Assembly (NCBI RefSeq): GCF_040802235.1
Contig: NC_133158.1
Coordinates: forward strand, 19,347,001 to 19,411,000
Reading direction: 5' to 3'
DNA: 64,000 nt
From: Manis javanica
Lineage: Eukaryota > Chordata > Mammalia > Pholidota > Manidae
A model generated the notes under the pieces. It was not told the origin of the DNA and ran no database searches. It saw only the letters and a program-made list of their open reading frames with translations. Shown piece by piece: positions 1 through 13,100 of the stretch. Every line of letters begins with the position of its first letter. Positions within the stretch are counted from its first letter, which is position 1. A program made the position numbers and the translations under genes.

Positions 1-14
1 ACACTTCAGGGACA

Positions 15-235
15 CAGACGCCGACTGAGTCAGCTCCCCCAATGCCTGGCTGTGTGACAGTGGACAAGTAACTGAAGTTCTCTATCTGCAAAATGGGAAT
101 AATAAATGCTACTTTTCAGCATTACAGTATGGATGGAAGGGAGATGAGGCAGCTAAGGAGCAGAGCACCTAACACGGGCACGCAGAGGTTACCTGAAATG
201 GTCACCGGGCTTACTGTTACTGTAAGAGCATATTA
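15..235 (-). repeat. MIR SINE, antisense
   Basis: The plus strand reads like the reverse complement of MIR: a tRNA-type 'ctgtgtgaca...caagtaact' block, then 'tctgcaaaatgggaataat' and an 'gcacctaacacgggca' block. It is an old, diverged copy. Confidence 0.7.
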
Positions 236-868
236 GGCTATGACTCTTTCTGACTCATTTCCAATGAGGCTCACAAAGCAAACAACAGACACCAAGTTTT
301 CTTATGTTTTTAGAAGAGATGCTAAATGCTCTCTATGCTAAGCTTGTAGAGAAATTAACAATTTAAAAAAATCTGATTGTTTATTACTCCTTAGCCTAAT
401 ATTTACCTCTCGGAGTTTAAGGGTAAAGAGGTCCAGAAAAAACTCTCTGGATAAGGGCTGTGGGGTTTCCACCATCCTTCACGAGGGAGAGGAGAAAGTA
501 CTTTCCTATCCCCTAAACCAAGAGAGAGGGGTTTGGGGGATGGGGGGCGGCTAAAGAATATAACCTACTTGCCTTGGAAACGGTGGGTGTCAAGCCTGGT
601 ATCTGCCCACACCTAATAAAAGGAGCGGGATGGAGCCGGATGTGGCGGCTGAGCAGAGGGCCTCAGAGCAGGAGGTGGAAGCCAGCACCTCCTGCAACAG
701 CCGAGGGGCCCCTATCCTAAAGGCTGGCTTCCCAACTTCAGGCAGGCTTGAGCAGAGGAAGGCAAGATTTATTTTTTTAATCAAGTTCAAAAGGAACATT
801 TTTAGGACTGAAAAAAAAGACCCCTTTTGTAATCTAAGTGGCAGAAAGAGTTACAGGATATTTATCAT

Positions 869-905
869 GTGTGTGTGTGTGTGTGTGTGTATGAGAGAGA
901 GAGAC
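869..905. repeat. (GT)n microsatellite followed by (GA)n
   Basis: Eleven GT units at 869-890 are followed by a short AGAGAGAGAG run to about 905. It lies in SHQ1 intron 9. Confidence 0.95.
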
Positions 906-1593
906 TCAAATGATATTTACAGGATGGATCTTCCATCCAGAAACAATAAAAGAAACAGAGGAATGAGCTCAAAGGGGGAACTGAGCGAAAAATGAAGTTG
1001 TTGCATCCCTTTCACCCCATGTTGCTCAGCCTCTTCAATGTAACAGCTACACGATACGTTCAATAGCTGAGCCAGAGTATAAAAGAGCAAGGAATGCCTT
1101 TATAAAGATTAATGAACTATAGACAGTCCACATAGTAAACTGTATAAACAGTGTATAATCAAATACTAAACTATGCCTTTCTAAATACAATAAAAGTTCT
1201 GAGGACATATTAGAAAAACCGTTCTTTTTATCCTTTTTCATTTCTTTTCTACCCACTCTTCCCAAAAGAATGGAACAAGGGGGAGGAAGCAAAAGTTGCT
1301 GAAGAGACAAGAACAGAGGGAGAAAAAAGAGGGTGATCATTTGCCCCACGGGTACTGGGCAAGGGAGAACAACTCCACGGACAAGGCCCAGCACTAGGTA
1401 CTACAGTACTTAGCAGGACAAGGCAGTTTTCTGTCCTTAAAGGATCTGGACTAGACATACAGCAACAATGTGAGATTAATGCAGTCTTTTGGAGGTGAGA
1501 GAGGGTGGCGAAGGAATATGATACTGAAAACAGCCCAAGGCCCAGTAAAGAATCCTGGTAAAGGCCACTGTGGAGTTGGGTTAAGCAAATTTG

Positions 1594-1751
1594 TGGCTCT
1601 TTTTGTTTATTTATTTATTTATTTTTATTAAGGTATTATTGATATACACTCTTATGAAGGTTTCACATAAAAAAACAATGTGGTTACTATATTCACCCAT
1701 ATTATCATGACCCCCCCATATCCCATTGCAGTCACTGTCATGGCTCTTTTT
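1594..1751 (-). mobile_element. 5'-truncated L1 3' end, antisense, with target-site duplication
   Basis: The segment at about 1605-1740 is the reverse complement of the L1 tail seen at 24130-24240 (same 'cattgcagtcactgt' and 'cattaatatgggtgaat'-type blocks), with its T-rich poly(A) complement on the left. An 11-bp direct repeat, TGGCTCTTTTT, flanks it at 1594-1604 and 1741-1751, as expected for L1-driven insertion. Confidence 0.85.
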
Positions 1752-3419
1752 AAATGCTGATCTACTCAGTCAGTTAAAATGAAATATTCTATAGATTCTG
1801 AAGCCTCCCTACACTGGTTTTGGAAACTCGTTCCATTTAAGATCAATATTTCCTTGGGGGAAAGAAATATTCATTATGTTCAACTATGGAATCACTAACC
1901 TGACCTTTATAATAAAAGGTATAATCACTGTCATTGCATTTTGAACTGGACTAGGCACGAATTCACTCTTGGAAAACATTAAATGTCAAACCAGAGCTAC
2001 CCCAAATTATGGGGTGTCCAGAGATATGAAACTCTTCACCAGCAATAATGACATCCCATACAATCCACCTGTACAAATGGAGGTTACAACCCCCATCCAC
2101 AGACTGACATCCCTGTACTTATGGTGAGAGTCCTAGACAATACAGTTCCTGTTTCAGCACCAACTAGCCACAAGCCAAATTAGCCACAGGACATACTACA
2201 TACACTTTAAGGAGGGGGGATGAGACTCATTTTCAGCACACAGGCCTCCAGTGCATCAGATCATATTTTCTGTTGCTATCCTGACATAGCTGATAAGACT
2301 ATTTCCAGTCAGATTGATGATGACTAAAAAGCTGAGTTTAAATTTCAATTTTCACCTACTAAAACTGTTAGAGTAACTGATTACCATCTAAGTCAAGGCA
2401 ATCAAATTTGTTTTTGGTTATGCAATCAGAGAACTGATTACTTTTCAAATGAAAATCCAGAGAACTCGATTGCTTTCCAGAATAAAAAAATAGCAACTGT
2501 GTGTGTGCATATGTGTGTACGTGCACGCACACAGGCACGGGGGTTTTGCCAGTTTTCCATCTGGAAGCCATGATGTAACAGCATAATCGCAAACTGCATT
2601 CTGTTTAAATCTATGACTAACATGCAGATAATCTAGCATGACTTCAGCAAGAAATTTAATTGTGACGTGTACTGCAAGTTCAACAATCAGTCATTTATAG
2701 TAGGTTGATCTTTCAAGGTATGTTTTGCAATTCAAGAAATATCTTGGATGGCAGGCAAGATGAAATTACATGCAAAAAAACAAAGCAGTTTGCTTCCCAC
2801 TGTTAAGTTAAAAAAGACAAATTTCTCAAAGGTAGGTAGGTGCTCTCCTATCCTCCGATCAACAACCCTTCGAGATAAAATACAGCTAGTCTAAACCAAC
2901 TAGATTAATAAAAAGGCATCTTTCACTTACTATGATTCATTTTTACAATTAGTGTCTTCTTTAAAAGCATCTACTTCAAATGCGACCTTTTCCCCCAGGG
3001 CAAAAACACTATGGGTTACACAGAAGTCAAAGAAAAACCCAGGCACACCTTCAGGAGAGACAAAAACCATTGGATGTGATTCTTCCCTTGAAGTAATGAA
3101 GCCACCTAGGTGTAAAGAGAAGAACTTCCTTTCTTCCCCCTTACCCCAAGTCTGAAAACTAAGCCCCCAGAAGCACCTGTATCTAAGGACAGAGCAAGGA
3201 CGAGATTTCCCAGAGAAGAATATAAGATGGCCATGAAGTATACAAAGTGACTTTTAAATAAACGTACCAGGACTAATCCAGTCAAATGGATCTTGCCCCC
3301 TTTGAAGTCATACCTTAGAAATTTTACATTTAATGCAAAGATGCTGTTACAGGAACTTTGGAATATGTTTCAGGGCTTGCAATTTCCCACATCCCTAAAG
3401 CTAGCAAATATTTGTCTTT

Positions 3420-3710
3420 TCAGACTGGATTTAGCAATAGTCAGAAGTCTTCAGAGGAGCTGTGCTTTTCTTTGGAAAGCCATTCCTCACCTCCCAAGTC
3501 CAGGTTCCGTGCCCCCTCCATGTGATGGCCGTAGGTCCCCCAGCAGAGGGTTTTGCACACCATATTGGAACGGCTTGCTTATTTATAATTTGGGAACCTG
3601 GCAAAACTGTAAATTTCCTAGGAGCAGGGACTCCATCTTATTATTATTATACCCACAATCCTAGCATAATGCCTAGAAAATTACAGGCATCCAAGAAATA
3701 ATGAATGATG
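3420..3710 (+). repeat. L2 LINE 3' end
   Basis: It follows the L2 3' layout: 'aagccattcctcacctccc', then 'aggagcagggactccatc', 'cctagcataatgcctag' and a terminal ATGAATGATG. Confidence 0.7.
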
Positions 3711-3981
3711 CAATCGACTATAATACAAAATGGTTTGGAATACTGTGTGTACCTTCTCTATCTACTCTCTCCACTCCTCTCATAAAAGAGTACCACAACC
3801 TTCCATGTTATGATTTATCTGTAAAGAGGGACTACTACTTTATATAAACAGAAGGAAAAGTGGTTGGATTACATGATTTCCATTACCTATTATATACAGA
3901 AAAATAAAATCATGATTACATCCTCACACTAAAAACTTAGAAAACATTTTCACTCTTAAATCTGCAAGCATAGTTTCTTAC

Positions 3982-4105
3982 CTAGTTGCAGTATCTTTAT
4001 AGTGTCTCTGTAGGCTTTCATCACCAATTTGAAATGGCGATACAGTGGGTAGCACAAAACTCTTCTTCCAAAAGACACCAGGATTTCATGAACATCAGTC
4101 CAAGT
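3982..4105 (-). CDS. SHQ1: SHQ1 exon 9 (residues 315-356), last exon in window
   Basis: This 124-nt exon encodes [40 protein letters not shown] and L plus one base. The acceptor is TTCACAG|ACTTGG and the donor CTAG|GTAAGA. The human protein continues GKSAVLKCLLDIHKIFQ. I found no exon with that coding in 1-3981, so the remaining exons are off the left edge. Confidence 0.95.
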
Positions 4106-7100
4106 CTGTGAAGCATCGTTTAAATAAGTAAGCATTTCTATATTACACAAAAAACACACAACGAAATATAAAACTATTCGTTATTAAAAACTCTAGGCCT
4201 GGATCATCATTAAGCCAAGTAGAGGACAAATAATAACTGTGAAATGAGACTCCTTCTATATACCTTACAGTAAAATGCTGAATTGTAGTCTTTGTACTTC
4301 TTCATATCAACATACCAAAAATGCTCCTTAAAAATCACATATGTAGCAGGAAAGCTTTAAAAAGTCTTTTAAGAATTAAAATAGGAACCTAAAACACATG
4401 GCAGTAACAAAATACAGATGTACATAAAAGACATTTTTAAATGATACATATTTCATGTTTTATAAGATGGTGTAGATAAAAGATATAGAGCTCTTTAGTG
4501 AAATGTGTTCAGTCTCCCTCTTTTTTTGTTGCTTTTGAGCATGACCGATACATGGTATTTACTTCAGTAATTCGCTGTTACTCATCAAAGAGAAAACTAC
4601 CGATTTCTGGAAAAAATGTGTTTCATCTTGAATAGTGTCAAACTGGCACCACTGGTAATTCAAAACACTAGACAAAGCCAATTTTATATGAAATCGTTTT
4701 TTAATTGGGTTTTATTTTTAAAATGCATAAAAAAGATGACCTATATAAAATTTCAAGTATAAAAGTAAAACCAAGGGGTCATCATAATTTCCATGAATGT
4801 TAATCTGTGACAAATGAGAGATCTGATTAAGAATACCGAGAATCTGACAAAGAATAATTTATATCTAAGAACAATTATGGGCTTTTTAATTTAAAGATTC
4901 TAGCAAAAACTGAAATACTTAAAAAAGTTTCACATAGCTATTAACATGTCTGACAATTCTAGGTTATCTCAAAAACAACAAAAATTTTGAAATGAAATCA
5001 TAAATAGATGTATTTATTCATGTAGATTTTAATAACTGACTATGACATTACCTAGCTAACAACCTTTGTTTTCAACCTAAGTTACCATGCAATTATTACA
5101 AAAACCAGTTTGTCCAGATGCTGATTATGACAATAAGTAGAACTCCAATGAAGTCCAGATAATGGTGTTTCTTCATCTTTAGTATGATTTTGCTACAGAT
5201 TCTGATTCAGTGGTTTTGGATTGAGATTCTATCTTTCTAACAAGCTCCCAGCCAAGAACTGGTCAAGCTGTTAGTTCATGGACCATTCTTTGGAGTAACA
5301 AGATTCTCTGATTAAGTGTTTCAGTTCTTGTTCATATCTTATCTATTACTTGAATAAAGTGATGCCATGAAAAAAACATGACTTTACAACTTAAAATGCA
5401 CTGTATGGAGGGTTTAAACAGAAAAAAACCCAAAACCTTAATTGATGATGCAATTATCAACTGACACTTTTTTGAAGTTTCTACTTTTAATTACTGCTTT
5501 CGTGTGTTCAGAACCAGTTTGCTCAGAACCAGTTAAGTTTAAAGATATCATTTTTGGGTATTTTTGGTAAGACCTACATAATTATTTTCTACAAAATAGA
5601 TATAGAAACAGATATTATCATAGTAGAAGAGTTGTCAGATCTAACCACGCTAATTGCAGAAACTGGGATAAGAAATTTAAGCTATATATGATCTAAGTTC
5701 CCTCATCTGTAAAATACCATACTACTTCTCTCACAGACTTACTGGAAGGAACAGGTGAGGTAATACATACAAAACACACAGCTCAGTTCCTGGGTTCAAT
5801 GAGTGGCAGTTAGTAGTGTTATCAGCTAGAAAATTTGCTTCCCACTTCTGAGCTCTGAGCCAAAATATCTGCCAACTTACAAAGATGCTTCAAAAACTGC
5901 ACCCCACATGCTCCCCCACAGACCATGTGCCCGTTCTTTCTCCAAAGTATGTTCTTCCTCTCCCAACTTCCAAAAATACCTTACCTGGCTTCATTTATAT
6001 CCTATGCTTAGAGTAAGGATAAGAAATGGAACCAGAGTTTTATTAAAAATATGGGGGGAAATGTACAATAAAGCTTCTGCTTTTAAAAGGTCAACAAATT
6101 GTTTGCACTACCCAAATGAACACATGACAACAGAAAAATAACTGTCTGAACAATTGGAACTGAAAAAATCATACCTCAAACCAGCACAGTGTAGAACTCA
6201 GTTTTCGGATATTCCATGCAGATTCAACCTTTATTTGTTTTGGGTAAAAGAATACTGTCATGTTAGAGGTAACATCATTCAAAACCAAAGCAAATATATC
6301 CATGTACTCATTTAATAGTGTCTGAGTAGCACTGACATAGATAAGGACTAAGAAGTATCTATGACTGTGGAAAAATAATTGCTCTGCAGAGGCTCTCAAA
6401 GGCAAGTTTCTGTCTCCTTTCCTTGGGGTTTTATAAAGTAAAGCTTTTCCACCGATAAGAGTACCAGAACACAAGAGCAAATAAGAAGGAGCTTTGAAAA
6501 TAAAAATTAAAGCAAAGTGATGCTTGCTCAATTTCTGTCCTTCTCAACTATGTTACTTGTCTCCCAAACATTGTATAAATGACCTACCAAAGGACTCAAA
6601 AGATAATGCTCAAGTGCTGTCTGTGGCACTTAAAAAGCTGCTCAAGAATTTGGCCTTTCAGAGAATGCTTCTGAGAATAAGTGCTTTCTAGGGAAGGTCT
6701 TGAATCTGCAAGACTTCATTGTTTCAAGTAGGGAAATACAAAAATGATAAATTTTATCAAATATAACAAAACACTCTCATTGATCTTCTCAAGCAATAAT
6801 ATGAAGCATTTTTTTTGTCAAAGAAAACATTTTCTCCAATTATAGTACCCTTAAAAGATAAGTAGAAACAGACACCATTTTCAGCTATAGTATGCCCTTG
6901 ATAAACTCATTAATACTCATTCTGGAATCAAATGCAAATCTCAATAGTCACCTTTGAAATGTTCAGAATCATAACAAAACTCTGGCACATATCTAATTGT
7001 AATCCTAATCCTGTGTTAATGCTATGATGTGGAGTGACAAAAGCAGATTAAACAAAGGAATATACATTATGACCCAATGTAAATATACATACATACATGT

Positions 7101-10100
7101 GCCCAAAGAAGACTGGAAGAAATACATCACCTTGGCTATTTTTGATGGCTGAAATTATAGGAAGTCTTATTATTTTCTTCATGTGTGTATTTTCCTTTAT
7201 AATGATATGAATTACTTACATAATTTAAAAAATGGAAAGCATATCATCAGCTCAAAAATAACCTTTGAGCAAGGACAATTATAAACAGCTGCAGGGAAGC
7301 ATTAATTAGCTGGAAAGACTTTTTTTTTGGTTTTCCAGGTGTTTTTTTAAATATACAATGTGATATAGGTGAGAAATTTATACAAAATCAAATGTAGCTT
7401 AAGAAAAGATACAATAAGATCTGTTATTTAATCTATTATTAAAAAAGATAATTTAAGAAATAATGCACTTTACAAAAGGATTTACTTTTACAACAGGATT
7501 TCTCTAAAGAGCAAAAAAGAATTCAGGTTTTTAAAAATCTGATCTACATATATTTCAGAAGCATACATACTATATAAATTGAGGGACACCTGCAGATAAA
7601 TGTTCAGATCCAGGTTTTTGTAAAATTCTGTGTCTTGACAGCTCAGAGAAAGAATACACATGGTTCTGGTAATGTTTATCCCTTGCCAATGTCAAGTGTC
7701 AGGTGGCAACAGTCCTTTTACTTGGCCAAGTCATCTCCTAAAGAGATGAGATCTCAGGATATCCTCCTTTTTTTAACCCTCAGGTTCACTCCCCTGCTCT
7801 GCTTTGGTATAGTCTGATGCCCAGAGAGAAGAGGAAAAGATGAATAAGCAGTATGCTTTCATGTTGGTACCCACCACCAACCCACACACGCACGCCTGCC
7901 TGAAGCACCTCCTAAAAAACTCAACATAACAGGTCTGGCTCTCGACAGGAGGTCTGACGCCTTTATACAGCTTACTGAGTACAGAGTCGTCTGTGCCAAC
8001 ATGCACAGACACATGTGCACTTACATTCTGCTCCCCTTCGGTGACTCGAGTTTCATAGCAATATGCCAGGAGGATATCAATCAAACTGTAGTATACATGA
8101 CGATGGGCTCCCTTGTCCAGCAAGTAAGATTTATTGACAAATTTTCGCAGCTGATATTTCTCTTCTTCAGAAAAAGACACTAGAAGAAAATGTATTTAAA
8201 TATTAGATGTTCCATTATTTTATGGAAGATTTTTCAGAACTTTGGTTATTATAGAAACTGAAAAAGCAACTCTCTAACTCTGAATATAGAAATAACTTTT
8301 TAACTGGACTTCACAGGTGTATAAAGGCTATGCATTTGCTCAAACTGTAGAGCTAAATGAAGGAGAAATGTCTAAACAATACCTACTTTTTTTTTTAACT
8401 CTTATGTCTAGACTGCCTAGTTTTTTTGCTACACTATTCTGTAATCAAAGCATCTAAATGCTACTTAATTGACTTTAAAATTAAGACAATACATTTTGAC
8501 AACAGAAAACACATAATGGCTAAACAAAGCATTCTACAGATATTCATTACCCATTTTTTAAGTTCTATACAAAAAAATGGGAATATTCCCATGTATTAGT
8601 CAATTTTAAGGGCACTGGATTTATTTTTTAATATTTTTTACACAAAGAAACAAAGTTTTACCTAAATACACAAATGTGACCACATCACACTTATTAGACT
8701 GTGAACAGAGGATGTTTCTTTTTGAGAGTCTATTTTCCTTCTTTTGCTTGTCACCCTCGATTTTCAACTAGTCTGCCCCTCCTTAAAAATATAATATCAT
8801 TTCAGATTTTTCTCTACAACCATGTAATATAATACAGACAAGCAAACATGCATACAAGGGAGCTTATACCTTTTCCCCCCAAAGAATTGGATCATTTTTG
8901 TCCATCTACCCTATCTCACTCAACACTCTGGCAAATCCCTCTAAGTCAATTGGTACTTAGCTGATTTTTATAAAGGAGTAGAATATTCCACGGTGTAGCA
9001 TGCTCTGTCCAACCACTCCCCCTACTGATGGGCATTAGCTTTGCTTCCAGCTTTCTCCCACCGTTAATAATGCTGCAGTAAATGTCCTTGTCATATGTTT
9101 TTGGATACTAGAGATGTTATTTCCATAAAATGGATTTCCAAAAACAAATTTACTGGGTTGAAAAGTTTATCTGTTTTTTAAAAGGTTAAAGGCTACAACC
9201 CTTCTTTCTAAGGATCATGGATAGAAGTTTTGTTTCCCACACATCTCTCACCCCTTCCCAGCAATAAATGTAATAGCAGATATTTTTTTTTATGGTTTCC
9301 AGTTTAACAGATAGGAAGTGACTTGGGAGGAAGGTTCTAAGATGACTCCCCCAGTGAGCCATGTCATGTGAGTTTGAGCAGAACCTGTGACTTGCTTCTC
9401 TCCAAAAGACTACAGACACAGTGATTGTACAGTCACTGTCGTGGTTATGGTCCACTGTGAGCCGACCGGAGCCAGACACTCACCTGCTGGTTCTGAAGAA
9501 ATAAGATGCCAAGAAATAAGAGGTAAGAGGACCACATGGCAAGGAAATGGGGGGGCCGCTAAGATCTGAGGGTATCCCCACCTGACAGCCAGCAAGAATG
9601 CAGCGGGTTCTATGTTCTACAGATGTAGCAATGGAATTCTGCAAACCCTCATATGAGTCTGGAAAAGGACTCTGAGCTCCAGAAAGGAACATAGCTACCA
9701 ATACCTATTTTAAAAAAGAAAAAGAAAGATTGTCATATTTGTCTACAGCCTTGGAGGACCCCGAGCAGAGGACCCAGATAAGTCATGCCTGACTCTGATA
9801 CAATGACATATCACTGTTACTTCGGCTGATGTTTCTCTAATTGCTGACCTTTGAGCATTATTTCATAGGGATGCTGGCAATTTGGATTTACTCTTTTGAA
9901 CATTACCCATTTAAATGTGTTCTGCCCAATTTTTTCTATTGGATGGCTTGTCTTGTCCAATTTTTAAGAACGCTGTCTATATGAACTCTAGGCATCTCTT
10001 CAAATCTACTGACTCTCTGTTGACTTTGTTTATGGGATCTTTTACTACTGAAATACTTATTTTTTTGTGTTGCCAAATTTGGTGTTTTTTTTTTAACACA

Positions 10101-13100
10101 TTCTGGACTTAACAGGCTCTGAAAGGTTTCACCAACTCCCAAATTGTACATGAAGTCTCTCAGCATTGCTTTAAGATTTACTGTTTCTTTTTTTTTAATT
10201 TTAAGTCTTTACTCCATCTGGAAGTTATTTTTTCATATGTTTTAAGATTTCATTTAATTCCAGATGAAGAGTTAATTGTGCCAGCACAGTTTGTTCAATG
10301 ATCCATCTTTCCCCACTGTATTGAACCACCAACTTTGTCAAATAGATCTGTTGCTTTTCTTGCTAAAAATTACTTACAAGCGTTTTGTTTTTGCCACTGG
10401 CAAATACAATATTTTTCCCCACTTGTAACAAGTTATTGACAGGAGAGAGAAAAGTATTTTTTTATATCTATCAACCACCTTACCAAATGCTGGCTAGCCA
10501 GACACAAAAAGCTAAAATACTTAAATGCTACTGATTAAAAAAAAACAACTTTGTGTCTACATGGGTAAGGTGTAAGACTGTAGTTCCTTCTGTTTCCTTG
10601 ATGTCTACAATTTACAAATTACACGCTATGCTAAAGTATATGTCTTCTCACATTAACAAGAGCATTATAAGTTCCTCATTACCATACTATGTATGTAAAA
10701 TACATATACAGTCAAATCTTGTTTTAAAGCAAGATTTACAGGAAGAGAAACAGCTAACAACACAGATGTATTCAGTTCTCAGCTAGTATAAGTAAAACAT
10801 GGCCTACTACTTGATAGCGATTTTTAAAAAAACTTAAGCATCTACATATATTAAGTGACCTCTAAACAAAAGTATTCTCAGTCTCTTACCTTCAAAGTAA
10901 TCTTTCATTCTCCATGCCCTGTCAATAACTTTCAAATTCACTTACAAAGATTTTAAGCCTAGTAGAGAGGAGCATTCAGCTTTCCAGTTCTAATACTTCA
11001 CATCAAAGGAATGACAAAATTACTTTCAAGCCTTTTTCTCAAGGTTTTAGAACTATTTGCTATATTTAAATGATATATACAAATAATACACTTAAACTGT
11101 TGTCACAACCAGACCCCCAAATACAGTGGCTTAAATAAAAGAGAAGTTTCTCCCACACGCTACCATCTTGAGGGATGATGCACACCTGGCAGCGCATCAG
11201 CATCTCCATCCTAGGACTCCATCTATGGTCCATCACAGCAGCTCCACATTTTTGTCATTTTGTAACCAACAGGAAAAAGGAGTAAGAGGGCAGCAAGAAC
11301 CTTCTTTCTAAAGATTTGATCCAGAAAGTGTACATAACACATCCACTCACTTTCCATCATCCAGGACTCAGTCCCATGGCCACACCCAGTGGCATAGAAG
11401 GAAAGGAAATGTAGTCACCAGCTAAGTGCTCAGGTGCCCAGCTCTAATGCAGGAAGCCTCTTAAGGGAGAAAGACTTAAAAAAAAGACACCTGCTGCCTT
11501 TGACACCTTTTCAGAGACCAAAAATTATTAAAATGCCTTTTTAATATTCCCAAACTACTTTCTAGATAGCTAGCTACCCAGCCTCTTTCCATCGCTGCTC
11601 AACAAAAGACAGCCCTTCTGCTCATCACAACTGGACCAAAGCCAGAAGGAAGATACATGATTACTCACACCTGATGGCTCCTTTTCACATAGTTTCCCAA
11701 CTCACTTCTGGCCTCTCTTAGGAGACTTAAGCTTTATTTTTGTTTCAAAGCTTTCCTTCCAGCAGTTCTGCAGCCTGTCCTCTAGGAGAAAAACATCTTA
11801 AATACACTAATTTGAAATTACTAAAAGCAATAATCCATTATCATTAAAATATACTTAGGACAAAAAAAAGGTTTTGAAATTTATTTATATAATTATTTTT
11901 TCAACTATGTTAGAAATCCTACATTTAGAAAAATATGAAAAGAATAAAGACATGTATTTGCACAAGTACTGCTTACATAAACAACAACTATGGAAATGCA
12001 TTTATTGAATTTGCTGGCCAGCAAAATAAAAAAATGTGTACAGTTTTAAACTTACTGCAGGTAGGTGTCGGATGAAGCATTCTTTAAAGACTGACATTTA
12101 AAACTGAAATTAACAGGACAGATAAACTGGGTGTTGACTACCTCATTAAAGGGCTCCTATGAAGATCCCCTTAATTTAAACAGAAGCTCTCAGTTCACCT
12201 AAAGGGATCTGATTTAAGGAAAGTGTAAGAATTAAGATACTTATTCCATGAAGAAAAGTGTACTTAACAGAGTATTTTAAGACCCAGTATTTAGGAAGAA
12301 GGTTTGAGACAGGATTCCCCTAGGTACAGTTTTTGAGATGTTCGTTAATTTACCTAATAGCAAAGTGCCAGGTGTTCATGATGATATTATCTCACTAGAG
12401 GAAAGCCTTTACGTCCTAGTTGACTAATAAAGACTTCTGCTTCCACATAATTCTAAATCACAAGATAAGCATGCCAGAACTGTTTAACAACACACCAGCT
12501 CAGCTACATGCTTATTCCTTCATATTTAAGTGATCACACCCATACACGTAGAATGGTTTGTAAAGGCTGGTCTGGGAGCTCTGCGTTGTGATGTTACATT
12601 ATCCACATGTAAATGCTTCCACTAAGACACTTTCCAGGGCTGTATGTATACATACGAAAAGCTGACCTGAATGTACTCCTAGTGCCCCGAGCCATTCTTT
12701 AAAACACCACCACCTTTTTCTGAGTATTTTTAAGTTTCATTTTGGCCTAAGTAGTTTGCTAATAATAGACAAACATATTTCAATTCTGAAATTCAAGCGA
12801 AGAAACCAGAGATAAGAAATAACAATAACAACAAACCAGGAAATCACTAAAGAAACCAAAAGTCTGAGCTCCCTAAGGCCTTTAGCATTAGAGCTGTAAA
12901 TCATATCACCCAAAGGGGAACTTGGGGTCGTTTGCACACAATCAGGTCTAACCCAGCAGCAGCACCAGAAATAACTACAGAGGCAGGGCCAACAATACTT
13001 GGAGGACTGCCACCACGAGTAACATTCGTCAAGCATTTGTATGACTTAGCTACACTACCAAGCAGCTTTGCTACACAGTTCACAACATTTCAGTTAATTA

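Larger units (their letters stand above)
1..3981. other. SHQ1 intron 9 (partial)
   Basis: Non-coding apart from repeats listed separately: antisense MIR at the left edge, a GT microsatellite, a short L1 fragment at about 1605-1740 and an L2 at about 3420-3710. I recognised nothing in 1760-3400. The short open frames there show no similarity I know. Confidence 0.8.
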
